From the NCBI RefSeq assembly GCF_004514475.2, contig NZ_MYFO02000001.1, positions 620,001 through 684,000 on the forward strand: a stretch of 64,000 nt of DNA, given 5' to 3'. This DNA is from Paenibacillus athensensis (lineage in GTDB: Bacteria > Bacillota > Bacilli > Paenibacillales > NBRC-103111). A program made the translations under genes and the position numbers. Positions 18,415-28,028 of the stretch are shown here, piece by piece (within the stretch, counting starts at the first letter, position 1; the number at the start of each line of letters is the position of its first letter). The notes under the pieces were generated by a model. That model had not been told where the DNA came from and did no database searches. It saw nothing but the letters and a program-made list of their open reading frames with translations.

Positions 18415-18849
18415 TTAATCTTCTGACAGACGCCTTAATGCACCAGCGAGTTGTTCGGGGTCCAGGTTGTTCTTGGTGACCAATTTGGGCGGATTCAGCG
18501 GTGAAAACTGGGTTTCGCCGGTGCCGGCTTGCGGGTCTTCCTGACCCGGCATCTGCTTGAGCATCTGGCGTGTAGCTTCATCATCTTCGGGCGTCGCCAA
18601 GTCAAGCTGTCCGCCCACATGCGGTGCCGCTCCGTCGTCGGCTTTATCCGGATTGGCAGCGGCCCGGTCCATACCGGCCACAGCACCCATCACCCATCTA
18701 AACCCGAACGTCAGGACGAACACGATGGCAAAGCTGTAAAAGCTTTTCAAGCATGTCGTCAAAAATAAATTGTTTCCTACGGAAAGCGCAAACGTAAACA
18801 GTCCGGCCAGGGCGGCAACGATCCCATTTATTCGCAAGGTTCCTATCAT
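18415..18849 (-). CDS. Small membrane protein of unknown function between cheD and sigD
   Basis: A 144-residue protein with two hydrophobic helices (about residues 9-31 and 36-56) and a hydrophilic acidic, Pro/Asp-rich tail that is probably cytoplasmic. It starts 3 bases after cheD and ends 19 bases before sigD, so it belongs to the motility operon. I recognise no domain. Its place next to the sigma factor gene makes a regulatory or anchoring role conceivable but unsupported. Confidence 0.65.
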   Translation of the reverse strand: MIGTLRINGIVAALAGLFTFALSVGNNLFLTTCLKSFYSFAIVFVLTFGFRWVMGAVAGMDRAAANPDKADDGAAPHVGGQLDLATPEDDEATRQMLKQMPGQEDPQAGTGETQFSPLNPPKLVTKNNLDPEQLAGALRRLSED

Positions 18850-18852
18850 GGT

Positions 18853-19347
18853 TTATAATTCCTTGACTCCTTGTTGTACGCTGCGGATCGACAGCACCCC
18901 TGTTTCGCAATCGAATTCGATGGTGCGGCCGAAATTGGCGCCTGTATCCTCAGCTTTAACTGGAATATTGTATTTTTTCAGCATTTCCTTACAGGATTCT
19001 ACATTTCTAGGTCCTATCCTCATCGTATCATGATTTCCCGCAAATGCAAACATCTGAGCGCCGCCGGCCAGCTTCGCTTCCAAGCGGCTGACGTGTGCGC
19101 CAAGCTTCTCCATTCGGCTGATCAGCTCCGGTATGGCCGTGTCTGCATACTTGGCGATATTCAGCGAGCCTTCCCGGGCGATTTCCGAGGAGGGCAGCAT
19201 GACATGAGCCATCCCGGCGACTTTCACGCGGCTGTCGTACAGGGTGACGCCTACGCAAGAGCCGAGTCCTGTTGTCTTTAGAACGCCGGTCATATGAGCG
19301 ACATTCAGATCAGCCATCCCGACCTTGATCAGGTTGTCTTGAATCAT
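18853..19347 (-). CDS. cheD: Chemoreceptor glutamine deamidase CheD
   Basis: CheD deamidates glutamines in chemoreceptors and binds CheC, tuning receptor activity and adaptation. The 164-residue protein has the catalytic GSCVGVTLYD with the nucleophilic Cys, followed by GMAHVMLPSS with the catalytic His, and a C-terminal half typical of the family (GANFGRTIEFDCETG). The ATG overlaps the cheC stop by 4 bases, consistent with translational coupling of these two partners. Confidence 0.96.
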   Translation of the reverse strand: MIQDNLIKVGMADLNVAHMTGVLKTTGLGSCVGVTLYDSRVKVAGMAHVMLPSSEIAREGSLNIAKYADTAIPELISRMEKLGAHVSRLEAKLAGGAQMFAFAGNHDTMRIGPRNVESCKEMLKKYNIPVKAEDTGANFGRTIEFDCETGVLSIRSVQQGVKEL

Positions 19348-19964
19348 GGAGCCTCTACTCCCAGGGCTGTGAAAATTTTACCAAACGATTCCGGATCGGG
19401 GATAAGGAAAAAATGCCCCTGTACTTCATTTTCCCCTTCCAAAAACTTCGTATCGATCAACAGCGCCTGATCGCCCATTTCTCCGAACTGCAGCAAGCCG
19501 AAGCTGAGAATCGCGCCGGCCATGTCAATGGCCAGCGACGGCACGGTCGGCGACATGTTCAGGCGGGTAAAATCGGCCAGCGAAGACAGATAAGAGCCGG
19601 CCAAGATGTTGCCGATTTCATTGAGCGCCGAAAGCTCAAGCTCGGAATACGCCTCGTCGTGCGCGATCTCCAGGCCCACCAGATTGTGCAGCATGTTTTT
19701 CGCCGACTCCAGATGCAGGATGAAAAACATATTGCCGGGCGCATCGCCCTCCACTCGCAGGAAAATCGCCAATACGACCGTTTCGGCGCCGCCGACGCTT
19801 TCGCAAATTTCTTCAAACGGCATCATCCGCACCTTGGGCACGAGCATATCGATCGGCTTATCCAAAAGCGTGGACAGCGCGGTAGCTGCATGCCCCGCGC
19901 CGATGTTGCCTACTTCCTTGAGGACGTCCATCTGGAAGTCTTCGAGATTTTTGAACACGTCCAC
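19344..19964 (-). CDS. cheC: CheY-P phosphatase CheC
   Basis: CheC removes phosphate from CheY-P and works with CheD in adaptation. The 206-residue protein has both phosphatase helices with the conserved Glu and Asn: LKEVGNIGAGHAATALSTLL near the N terminus and LELSALNEIGNILAGSYL in the middle. The GTG at 19964 is preceded by GAGGA that overlaps the cheW stop, and gives the usual N terminus VDVFKNLEDFQMD; the longer frame to 20012 runs into cheW. Confidence 0.95.
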   Translation of the reverse strand: MDVFKNLEDFQMDVLKEVGNIGAGHAATALSTLLDKPIDMLVPKVRMMPFEEICESVGGAETVVLAIFLRVEGDAPGNMFFILHLESAKNMLHNLVGLEIAHDEAYSELELSALNEIGNILAGSYLSSLADFTRLNMSPTVPSLAIDMAGAILSFGLLQFGEMGDQALLIDTKFLEGENEVQGHFFLIPDPESFGKIFTALGVEAP

Positions 19965-19968
19965 GATT

Positions 19969-20430
19969 CTAGTCCTCGATTCTTTCCAATTGTTGGATCT
20001 CGTGCTTTTCAAGCACCTGCTCCAGATTCAGCAGCACGAGCAGCCGATCGTCGCCGATCCGGGCAATGCCGTCGAGATATTTGGCTTTGATGCCGCCGAC
20101 GATTTCCGGCGGGTTGTCGATGTTATCGGTATCCAGATCAATAACGTCGTTGGCCGAATCGACGATCAAGCCGACCTCGTATTCGCCTTGCGACACAATG
20201 ATCATCCGCGTAGCGTCTGTATATTCCGCTTGGCTGAGGCCAAAGCGCGCGCGCAGATCGATGATGGGAATGACCACGCCTCGGAGGTTGATCACGCCTT
20301 TAATGAAATCTGCGGCTTTGGGCACGCGGGTCAAAGGTTGCATTCTTTCAATCGTTCTGACTTTCTCCACTTCAACGCCGTACTCTTCCGTTCCCAGCGC
20401 GAACACGATTACCTTTTTTTCTTCTCCCAT
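19969..20430 (-). CDS. cheW: Chemotaxis coupling protein CheW
   Basis: Adaptor that links chemoreceptors to the CheA kinase. The 153-residue protein is a single CheW domain with VIVFALGTEEYGVEVEKVRTI, the VPKAADFIKGVINLRGVVIPIIDLRARFG core and a C-terminal helix. ATG at 20430 follows AGGAGG. It lies between cheA and cheC, whose start is 4 bases beyond its stop. Confidence 0.97.
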   Translation of the reverse strand: MGEEKKVIVFALGTEEYGVEVEKVRTIERMQPLTRVPKAADFIKGVINLRGVVIPIIDLRARFGLSQAEYTDATRMIIVSQGEYEVGLIVDSANDVIDLDTDNIDNPPEIVGGIKAKYLDGIARIGDDRLLVLLNLEQVLEKHEIQQLERIED

Positions 20431-20457
20431 CGTAAATACCTCCTGGTAATGGAATGA

Positions 20458-22536
20458 TTACTTGATCAATGCGTTCGGATCGATAATCAAGGCCACTTGA
20501 CCGTCCCCGAGAATCGTCGCGCCGGAAATCGCGAACATGCCGGTTAAATATTTGCCCAGCGACTTCAAGACAATCTCCTGCTGACCGATAAACTCGTCGA
20601 CCATGAGAGCAACTTGCTTGTCGCCTTTGCGTACGACGACAATTTCCGTCTCTTCCTCATTGTCTTCGTTGTAATCGGGAATGTCGAACAAGTGGCTCAA
20701 CGAGACGAGCGGAATAACCGATTTGCGGTAATCGATCATTTTGTTGCCGTGAATATTGCGGATTTGGCTGCGCTGGATAGCCGCCGTTTCCACAATGGAC
20801 GAGAGCGGAATCGCATACTTCTCGCTGCCCAGCTTCACCAGCATAGCCGAAATGATCGACAGCGTCAGCGGGAGCTGAACCGAAAATTTACTGCCCTGGC
20901 CCAGCTTGGAGTCGACCTGGACGTGTCCGCCGAGCATTTGAATTTTCGTTTTGACGACATCCAGCCCGACGCCGCGGCCCGAGATATCCGAAATTTTATC
21001 CGCTGTGCTGAAGCCCGATTCGAACAGCAGCTGGTATACCTCGTTATCGCTCAGCTTGGCTGCTTGCTCCGGTGTAACCAGATTATTCTTGAGCGCTGTC
21101 TTGAGCACCTTCTCGCGGTTGATGCCTCGGCCGTCCTCTTCGATTTCGATAAAGACGTGGTTGCCGCTGTGAAAGGCGCGCAGATGAATCGTGCCCGTTT
21201 CGCTTTTACCTGCAGCAATCCGGTCGGTAATCGGCTCAATGCCGTGGTCGACCGCATTACGCAGCAGATGGACGAGCGGATCGCCAATTTCGTCGATGAC
21301 GGTGCGGTCAAGCTCGGTTTCCGCGCCGGTAATGATCAAGTCGACCTTCTTGTCGAGCGACTTCGCCAAATCGCGAATCATCCGCGGGAAGCGGTTGAAT
21401 ACCGAGTCCACCGGCACCATGCGCAGCTTCAAGACGATATTTTGCAAATCGCTGCTGACGCGCGACATATGCTCGACCGTTTCCGTCAGCTCACTGCGTT
21501 TGACCTCGCTGGCCAGCTGCTCGAGTCTGACGCGGTCGATCAGCAGCTCGCTGAACAGGTTCATCAACGCATCAAGACGCTCGATGTCGACGCGAATCGT
21601 CCGGTTGGCCACCGGAGCTCCACCGCCGGCAGCCGGACGGGCCGGAGCTGCGGCCTCCGCTTTCGGCGCCGCAACCGGAGCCGGAGCTGCAGGAGCCGCC
21701 GGGGCAATCTCCTTGGAAGCGGAAGCGGCTTCCGCTTCGGCCTTCGAGCGGGTCATTTCCTCCAGCGAGGCTTTGTCTACAGCCATGATCAGCGGAGGCT
21801 GAATCTCGGATACGCTGGCAATTAGCTTATCGAGCGATTCCTGATCGATCCGGGAGATGTAATAGACCGAAAACGAGCGATCGAATTTCTCCTGCTCGAT
21901 TTCTTGAACCGAAGGCGTCGATTTGACGATTTCTCCGTTCTGGTACAGCTGATCGAAAACCATATAGGCGCGCGCCGCTTTCAGCACGCAATCCTCGCGA
22001 ACCGTAACCTCAATATAAAAGACGTGAAAACCGGAATCGATCGACTGCTGCAAAATCGAATATTGGAACTCGTCAACCTCAATGCCCTTGACGGATTCTT
22101 TTTTCGCCGCTGCCGGAGCAGCGCCTGCACCTGCGGCGGGCTTCTCGTAATCGCCCGTCACAATCGAACGCAGCGCAGCGACAATTTGCGACACATCCGC
22201 TTTGCCGGTGCCCCCCTGGATGATGTCTTCGACCATCGATTCGAGCGAATCGAGACTTTTGAACACGCAATCAAAAATAAACGGATTCATCGCCAGCTTG
22301 CTGTTGCGCACCAAATCAAGCACGTTTTCCATTTCATGCGTAAGCGCGGCAATATCTTCAAAACCCATCGTGGCGGACATGCCTTTCAAGGTGTGCGCCG
22401 AACGAAAAATATTGGCAACGATAGCAATATCCTGCGGATTGCTTTCCAGGCTCAGCAGGTTCTCATTCATCGCCTGCAAATGCTCTTTGGATTCGTCGAT
22501 AAACATGGATAAATATTGATTCAGTTCCAAATCCAT
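20458..22536 (-). CDS. cheA: Chemotaxis histidine kinase CheA
   Basis: Receptor-coupled kinase that phosphorylates CheY and CheB. The 692-residue protein has the usual plan: HPt domain with phosphorylated His48 in SAHTLKGM, a CheY-binding P2 domain (about 165-260), an Ala/Pro-rich linker (about 265-310), the dimerisation domain, an ATPase domain (HLLRNAVDHGIE, EDGRGI, GRGVGLDVV, GQGSKFSVQLPL) and a C-terminal CheW-like domain. The ATG at 22536 is only 3 bases after GGAGG; the TTG two codons downstream has better spacing and may be the true start. Confidence 0.97.
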   Translation of the reverse strand: MDLELNQYLSMFIDESKEHLQAMNENLLSLESNPQDIAIVANIFRSAHTLKGMSATMGFEDIAALTHEMENVLDLVRNSKLAMNPFIFDCVFKSLDSLESMVEDIIQGGTGKADVSQIVAALRSIVTGDYEKPAAGAGAAPAAAKKESVKGIEVDEFQYSILQQSIDSGFHVFYIEVTVREDCVLKAARAYMVFDQLYQNGEIVKSTPSVQEIEQEKFDRSFSVYYISRIDQESLDKLIASVSEIQPPLIMAVDKASLEEMTRSKAEAEAASASKEIAPAAPAAPAPVAAPKAEAAAPARPAAGGGAPVANRTIRVDIERLDALMNLFSELLIDRVRLEQLASEVKRSELTETVEHMSRVSSDLQNIVLKLRMVPVDSVFNRFPRMIRDLAKSLDKKVDLIITGAETELDRTVIDEIGDPLVHLLRNAVDHGIEPITDRIAAGKSETGTIHLRAFHSGNHVFIEIEEDGRGINREKVLKTALKNNLVTPEQAAKLSDNEVYQLLFESGFSTADKISDISGRGVGLDVVKTKIQMLGGHVQVDSKLGQGSKFSVQLPLTLSIISAMLVKLGSEKYAIPLSSIVETAAIQRSQIRNIHGNKMIDYRKSVIPLVSLSHLFDIPDYNEDNEEETEIVVVRKGDKQVALMVDEFIGQQEIVLKSLGKYLTGMFAISGATILGDGQVALIIDPNALIK

Positions 22537-22582
22537 ACACCTCCATAGGGGTCGTTATGTAACCTGCTTATCACGGTTGTTC

Positions 22583-23689
22583 TCAAGGTAATACAGCCTG
22601 CACCAGCTTAGGCGTAATGTCCTGCTGCGGAAGAATATGCATCGCGGCTTTCAGCTCGACAGCCGAACGCGGCATTCCGTACACGACGCACGTATCTTCC
22701 GATTCCGCAATCGTCGTCACCGCGCCCGCTTCCTTCAGCGCGAGCATCCCTCTGGCTCCATCGCTGCCCATACCGGTCATCAGAACGATATGCCTTTTCA
22801 ATTCGTTAAAAGCAAGCAGGGATTCAAACATGACATCCACGGAGGGGCGGTGTCCGGAACGGGGATCTTCCTTGTTCAGCCGAATCCGGTACGTTCTCGA
22901 CGAATCACGGTAAACGGTCATGTGCCAGCCGCCCGGAGCTACATAAGCCTTGGCGGTTTGCAGCACGTCGCCCTCCTGCGCTTCAACCACCTGAATCTGT
23001 GAAATATCGTTCAGCCGCTGCGCCAGCGATTTCGTGAAATTCGGCGGCATATGCTGCACGATCAGAATCGGTGCGGGAAAGCCCTGGGGAACCTGCGAGA
23101 TCACTTGATGCAGCGCCTTGGGCCCCCCCGTAGAGGTGCCGATGGCTACCAGATGCTCGAAATGAGTGGCTCCCTCCGGCCGCGGTCCCGCTTTTGCGTC
23201 CGGCGGCTTCATCGCAGCGGCGCCGGGCAACGGCGCTCGCGGCTTTAGGGGAGGTCTCGGCGTCGCTGCCGGTAGTGACGCCCGCAGCTTGGATTTCACG
23301 GCAATCCCCAGCTTCTCGTGCAGCAGCAGCTTCACTTTATACAAATCGAGCGAAATCGAACCCGACGGCTTGCGAATAAAATCAATGGCTCCCAGCTCCA
23401 GCGCGCGAATCGTCTCCAGCGCCCCTTCTTGCGTCAACGAGCTCAGCATGACGACCGGCGTCGGCTGCTCGGCCATGATGCGCTGGAGCGCGTCCAAGCC
23501 GTTCATTTCCGGCATTTCAACGTCCATAGTCACAGCGTCCGGCCGCAGCAGTTTGACTTGTTCGACGGCTTCTCTGCCGTTCTTGGCCGTTCCGACAATG
23601 CGAAATTGCGGATCTTCCGAGATCAGATCGCTAATAATTTTGCGCATAAAGACGGAGTCGTCGACTACGAGTATGTTATATGACGCCAT
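22583..23689 (-). CDS. cheB: Chemotaxis response regulator protein-glutamate methylesterase CheB
   Basis: Removes methyl groups from chemoreceptors when phosphorylated by CheA. The 368-residue protein has a receiver domain (acidic pair Asp10-Asp11, phosphoacceptor Asp56 in TMDVEMPEMNG) and a C-terminal methylesterase domain with the serine motif GTSTGGPKAL (Ser about 183), the His motif QHMPPNFT and the Asp motif MTGMGSDGARG. A Pro/Ala-rich linker joins them (about 140-170). It is located between flhG and cheA; no cheR is in this window, so the methyltransferase must be encoded elsewhere. Confidence 0.96.
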   Translation of the reverse strand: MASYNILVVDDSVFMRKIISDLISEDPQFRIVGTAKNGREAVEQVKLLRPDAVTMDVEMPEMNGLDALQRIMAEQPTPVVMLSSLTQEGALETIRALELGAIDFIRKPSGSISLDLYKVKLLLHEKLGIAVKSKLRASLPAATPRPPLKPRAPLPGAAAMKPPDAKAGPRPEGATHFEHLVAIGTSTGGPKALHQVISQVPQGFPAPILIVQHMPPNFTKSLAQRLNDISQIQVVEAQEGDVLQTAKAYVAPGGWHMTVYRDSSRTYRIRLNKEDPRSGHRPSVDVMFESLLAFNELKRHIVLMTGMGSDGARGMLALKEAGAVTTIAESEDTCVVYGMPRSAVELKAAMHILPQQDITPKLVQAVLP

Positions 23690-23751
23690 GCTGTTTCCCT
23701 CCCTTTATGTGCAGAATAGCGGTCGGTGGCGACCGGACGTTGCCAAATTGT

Positions 23752-24624
23752 TTATTTGAGCAGCTTCATCATCTTGTTTAAAAAGCTCTTGACCCCTGCC
23801 GCAGATGCGGCTTCCGTCGGCTCCTGCCCGCTGATGAAGCGGGTCACTAAATCCTGAATACCGCGCGAGGCCGAGGAATTCGGAAAAGCAACCGTAAAGG
23901 GAATTTGCTTTTTCACCGCTTTAGAAACGCTGTTATCGTCATCGACGTAGCCAAGCGTCGGAATATCCAACTGCAGGAACTGCTTGGCGACCAAGCTGAT
24001 TTTGTCGGCGGTTTGCTTGCCTTCCTTCAAATCGGTCACGCGGTTGATCACCAGCCGGAACGGAACCTGATGGCCCATCGAGTTGACCATTTTGATAATC
24101 GCGTAGGCGTCCGTTATCGAGGTTGGCTCCGGTGTCGTAACAACAATGGTTTCTTCGGCGGCCAGGATAAACTTCAAGGTCTCTTTAGAGAGACCGGCGC
24201 CCGTGTCAAAAATAATAAAATCGACGTAGCCGTTCAGCTGCAACACCTGCTCGGCGAAATAATCGAGCTCCTCTTCGGTCAACCGCAGCAAGTCGTTGAA
24301 GCCAGACCCTCCGGCGATAAACTCCAGATCGTTGTAGCCCTTCTGGATAATCTCCCAGATCGTCTTCTGCCGTTTCAGCAGGTGATACAGATTGTATTTG
24401 GACGAAATCCCCATCAACACGTCGATGTTGGCCAGACCAATGTCGGCGTCGAATACGAGCACCTTGTAGCCCTGAGCCTGCAGCGTGAGCGCAAAGTTCA
24501 GCGTGAAATTGGACTTGCCGACGCCTCCCTTGCCGCTGGTTACGGTGATGACCCTGGTGGCCTTCGTCCCTTTTTCACTCTGGATTTGTACCAGGTTCCG
24601 CAACCCCTGTGCTTGATCAGTCAT
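23752..24624 (-). CDS. flhG: Flagellar number regulator FlhG (MinD-like ATPase)
   Basis: MinD/ParA-family ATPase that works with FlhF to set flagellar number and placement. The 290-residue protein has the deviant Walker A TSGKGGVGKSN, followed by LVFDADIGLANIDVLMG and FIIFDTGAGLS, and ends in an amphipathic basic helix (SFLNKMMKLLK) like a membrane-targeting sequence. The ATG at 24624 is 9 bases after GGAGG and overlaps the flhF stop by 8 bases; the longer frame to 24735 lies inside flhF. Confidence 0.95.
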   Translation of the reverse strand: MTDQAQGLRNLVQIQSEKGTKATRVITVTSGKGGVGKSNFTLNFALTLQAQGYKVLVFDADIGLANIDVLMGISSKYNLYHLLKRQKTIWEIIQKGYNDLEFIAGGSGFNDLLRLTEEELDYFAEQVLQLNGYVDFIIFDTGAGLSKETLKFILAAEETIVVTTPEPTSITDAYAIIKMVNSMGHQVPFRLVINRVTDLKEGKQTADKISLVAKQFLQLDIPTLGYVDDDNSVSKAVKKQIPFTVAFPNSSASRGIQDLVTRFISGQEPTEAASAAGVKSFLNKMMKLLK

Positions 24625-25972
24625 GATCTCGATCCTCCAATAACAGATCAATGATTTGCTTTTCGTCGATCTCGGAAATATCGTCCGGGACGCTTTGACC
24701 GTTCGTAACGTAGGAAAGCTGCAACGAGAAGTCATGAATCAAATTCAGGATCGAACCATATGAATCGGTTTCGTCCATCTTGGTGAACAATACCTTATCC
24801 AGCTTGAATTTATTAAAATTGTTCGTGATCGCCCGCATATCCTTGTATTTGGTCGTCAGGCTGAGCACGAGAATCGTTTCGCTTTGTCCTTGCGTTTTGA
24901 GCAGTGCATTCAGCTCGGACACGTACATTTCATTGCGGAAATTGCGACCGGCCGTATCCATAAAAATCACGTCGCAGCCTTCCAGCTGATGAAATGCCTT
25001 CGCCAGATCCTGCGGTGAAAAAACGACCTCTATCGGTACATTCAAAATCGTGGCGTACGTTTTCAACTGCTCGATTGCGGCAATCCGGTACGTATCGGAA
25101 GTAATAAAGCCTACTTTACGCTGAAACTTGAGCACCTGCTCCGCGGCCAGCTTGGCAATCGTCGTTGTTTTGCCGACGCCAGTCGGGCCGACGAAATGAA
25201 CGACGCGCGTCTCGGTAGATATGCGCTTGTTCGCTCCGGTGACCAGCAGCTCGCGCAGTTGGCGACGAATCGAGCTTTGCACCGCCTCATCGGTAATCGG
25301 CTCCTCCAGCTCGGCAGCCTCCTGCTGCACCTGCGCGATCAGCGACTCGACAAGCGCAACGTCCACCTCTTGATCGAGCAGCCGGCGCTCCAGCCGTTGC
25401 AAGGGCTCCGGGAGCTCCGGAATCGCATTCGCTGACAACGTCAGCTTGCGCATCATTTCCTTCATCTGCTTGATTTCTTCAAGCAGCAGCTCCTCTTTCG
25501 GCTTGGCTGCCACGGCAGCGGTCGCGACCGCGGTCTGCGCCGTGGTGCCGGACGACTGCGTAGGGGTCGAAGCCTGTTGGGCTGCAGCGTATACCGCGGC
25601 GAAAGCCGACGGCGCCGGAACCGGCTCCTTGGCCAGTACCGGGGGGGCGGCCGGCTCCTTTTTCACCGGAATCAGCACATCTGGCACGTCGGGAAAATCC
25701 GAACGCCGCTCTTGATCCAAGGTCGCCACAGCCGCGGGACGCTGCTGCGGGACGATCGGCTTGAGCGGCGATGGTTTGGCTTGTGAAGCGGCTGCACCGG
25801 AGCTCGAATCAGTCGCTGCAATGACTTCGATCCGCTTCTTGCCGAACAGCCCGAGAAAACCGCCGGAACGGATTTCCTTCGTATTTAAAATCACCGCGTC
25901 TTTTCCCAGATCCGAGCGAATTTTTTGCAGCGCATCAGGCATGGAATCAACCACGTATCGTTTTACTCTCAT
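24617..25972 (-). CDS. flhF: Flagellar biosynthesis GTPase FlhF (SRP family)
   Basis: SRP-type GTPase that positions flagella. The 451-residue protein has an N-terminal B domain (MRVKRYVVDSMPDALQKIRSDLG), a low-complexity Ala/Pro-rich linker (about 55-150), an N domain, and the G domain with P-loop [17 protein letters not shown] near 265, DTYRIAAIEQLKTYA, FMDTAGRN and TKMDET. ATG at 25972 overlaps the flhA stop by 4 bases, and its own stop overlaps flhG. Confidence 0.96.
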   Translation of the reverse strand: MRVKRYVVDSMPDALQKIRSDLGKDAVILNTKEIRSGGFLGLFGKKRIEVIAATDSSSGAAASQAKPSPLKPIVPQQRPAAVATLDQERRSDFPDVPDVLIPVKKEPAAPPVLAKEPVPAPSAFAAVYAAAQQASTPTQSSGTTAQTAVATAAVAAKPKEELLLEEIKQMKEMMRKLTLSANAIPELPEPLQRLERRLLDQEVDVALVESLIAQVQQEAAELEEPITDEAVQSSIRRQLRELLVTGANKRISTETRVVHFVGPTGVGKTTTIAKLAAEQVLKFQRKVGFITSDTYRIAAIEQLKTYATILNVPIEVVFSPQDLAKAFHQLEGCDVIFMDTAGRNFRNEMYVSELNALLKTQGQSETILVLSLTTKYKDMRAITNNFNKFKLDKVLFTKMDETDSYGSILNLIHDFSLQLSYVTNGQSVPDDISEIDEKQIIDLLLEDRDHD

Positions 25973-28002
25973 AAATTGACTACCCCCATGCTTTGAATTT
26001 CAACGCTTGGCTCCAATTCGCTGTAAGAAAGCACCGGAACATCCTGCATCGTCCGCTCCAGCAGTTGTCGCAAGTACATGCGGATCGTCGGCGACGTCAG
26101 AATGACCGGCTGCTGCCCGGATTGAATCAGCTTCGAAATCTGCTCGCTAACGCGGTGGAAAATAATTTGTGATGAAGACGGATCAAGCGCAAGATAGCTG
26201 CCTTGATCAGATTGCTGCACGGACTCGGCAATTTTTTTCTCAACCGAAGGCCCAACCGTAATCACCTTGAGCGAGTCGCCTGTAGCCGTATATTGCTGCG
26301 TAATTTGCCGCGACAGCGCCTGACGAACATATTCGGTCAAAATTTCCGGATCCTTCGTATAAGAGCCGTAGTCGGCCAGCGTCTCGAGAATCGTCACGAG
26401 ATCGCGCACGGAAATTTTCTCCCGCAGCAGCTTCGACAGCACCTTCTGCACATCGCCGATATTCAGCACTGACGGGATCAAATCGTCGACCAGCGCCGGA
26501 TACGCTTCTTTGACGTTTTCAATAAGCGCTTTCGTCTCTTGACGGCCGAGAAGCTCGTGAGCGTGACGTTTGATAACCTCGGTCAGATGCGTGGCAACTA
26601 CAGACGGCGGATCAACTACGGTATAGCCGGACAGCTCTGCGCGCTCCTTCGTCGCTTCGTCTACCCAGATCGCCGGAAGACCAAAGGCCGGCTCTGTCGT
26701 CTCGATGCCGGAAACGGAATCATCGTCAAAGCCCGGACTCATCGCCAAATAGTGATTAAGTAACAATTCGCCGCGAGCGACCGTATTGCCTTTAATTTTG
26801 ATGATATATTCATTCGGTCGAAGCTGAATATTATCGCGAATTCGAATCACGGGCACAACCACGCCAAGCTCAAGCGCGCATTGGCGGCGAATCAGAATGA
26901 TGCGGTCGAGCAGATCGCCGCCTTGCTGGGAATCGGCCAGCGGGATCAGACCATAGCCGAACTCGAATTCAATCGGATCGACCTGCAGCAAGCTGATGAC
27001 ACTTTCGGGGCTGCGTACTTCCTCGATTTGCTGCTCCTCAACCAACTGTTCATCCTGCACGGCCTTGCGCCGCAAATTCATCTGCATCCGGTAGGCCGCA
27101 AACGCAAGCAAGGCGCCGATCGGATACGTCGTATACCAATGGATCGGCGTAAAGGTTCCGAGCAGCGCCAGGGTACCTGCTACGATATAAAGCAGCTTGG
27201 GCTGCGCCGTAATCTGGGAAGTGATGTCGTGACCGAGGTTGCCTTCTGAGGAAGCCCGGGTCACGATAATGCCCGCCGCGGTTGAAATCAACAGCGCCGG
27301 GATTTGGCTGACCAGACCGTCGCCGATCGTCAGTACGGAAAACGTCTGTCCAGCCTCACCAAACGACATGCCCTTCATCGTGACCCCGATAATCAAACCG
27401 CCGAGCACGTTAATGATCAGAATAATAATGCCGGCGATGGCATCGCCTTTGACGAATTTACTTGCACCGTCCATCGCGCCGTAAAAATCCGCTTCGCGCT
27501 CAATCTTCTGCCGGCGCTCTCTGGCCTGCTGCTCATTGATCAAGCCGGCGTTCAGGTCGGCGTCGATACTCATCTGCTTGCCGGGCATAGCATCCAAGGT
27601 AAACCGTGCCGCTACCTCGGCAACACGCTCAGAACCTTTGGTGATAACGATAAACTGCACCAATACGAGAATCAGGAACACGACGAAGCCCACGACGATA
27701 TTGCCTTGAGCGACGAAGGAACCAAAGGTTCTGACCACGTTGCCGGCTTCGGCATGAGCCAGAATGTTCCGGGTCGTAGAGACGTTTAGCGCCAACCTGA
27801 ACAAAGTCGTCACGAGCAGCAAGGAGGGGAAAATGGAAAATTGCAGCGCCTCCTGCGTATTCATGCCGACCAGGATAATCATCAGGGCAATGGAAATATT
27901 AATGATCAGTAAAAAATCGAGCAGCGGAGTCGGTATCGGTACAACCATCATCAGCACGATCCCGATCACGCCTACGAGAACGATCAAATCTTTCATTTTC
28001 AT
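25969..28002 (-). CDS. flhA: Flagellar export gate protein FlhA
   Basis: Large component of the flagellar type III export gate, with eight N-terminal membrane helices (about residues 5-310) and a cytoplasmic domain that docks chaperone-substrate complexes. The 677-residue length is normal. Family blocks include PTPLLDFLLIINISIALMIILV, RFTLDAMPGKQMSIDADLNAGLI, the FHIPEP-type cytoplasmic loop and ATHLTEVIKRHAHELLGRQE. It precedes flhF (4-base overlap) and follows flhB. Confidence 0.97.
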   Translation of the reverse strand: MKMKDLIVLVGVIGIVLMMVVPIPTPLLDFLLIINISIALMIILVGMNTQEALQFSIFPSLLLVTTLFRLALNVSTTRNILAHAEAGNVVRTFGSFVAQGNIVVGFVVFLILVLVQFIVITKGSERVAEVAARFTLDAMPGKQMSIDADLNAGLINEQQARERRQKIEREADFYGAMDGASKFVKGDAIAGIIILIINVLGGLIIGVTMKGMSFGEAGQTFSVLTIGDGLVSQIPALLISTAAGIIVTRASSEGNLGHDITSQITAQPKLLYIVAGTLALLGTFTPIHWYTTYPIGALLAFAAYRMQMNLRRKAVQDEQLVEEQQIEEVRSPESVISLLQVDPIEFEFGYGLIPLADSQQGGDLLDRIILIRRQCALELGVVVPVIRIRDNIQLRPNEYIIKIKGNTVARGELLLNHYLAMSPGFDDDSVSGIETTEPAFGLPAIWVDEATKERAELSGYTVVDPPSVVATHLTEVIKRHAHELLGRQETKALIENVKEAYPALVDDLIPSVLNIGDVQKVLSKLLREKISVRDLVTILETLADYGSYTKDPEILTEYVRQALSRQITQQYTATGDSLKVITVGPSVEKKIAESVQQSDQGSYLALDPSSSQIIFHRVSEQISKLIQSGQQPVILTSPTIRMYLRQLLERTMQDVPVLSYSELEPSVEIQSMGVVNL

Positions 28003-28028
28003 CCGGATGTACCTCCTCTCTCCTGCAA

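Noticed and set aside
23722-23740. Small hairpin (CGGTCG-CCAC-CGACCG) between cheB and flhG
   Set aside because: Only 6 bp with no T tract; too weak to call a terminator.
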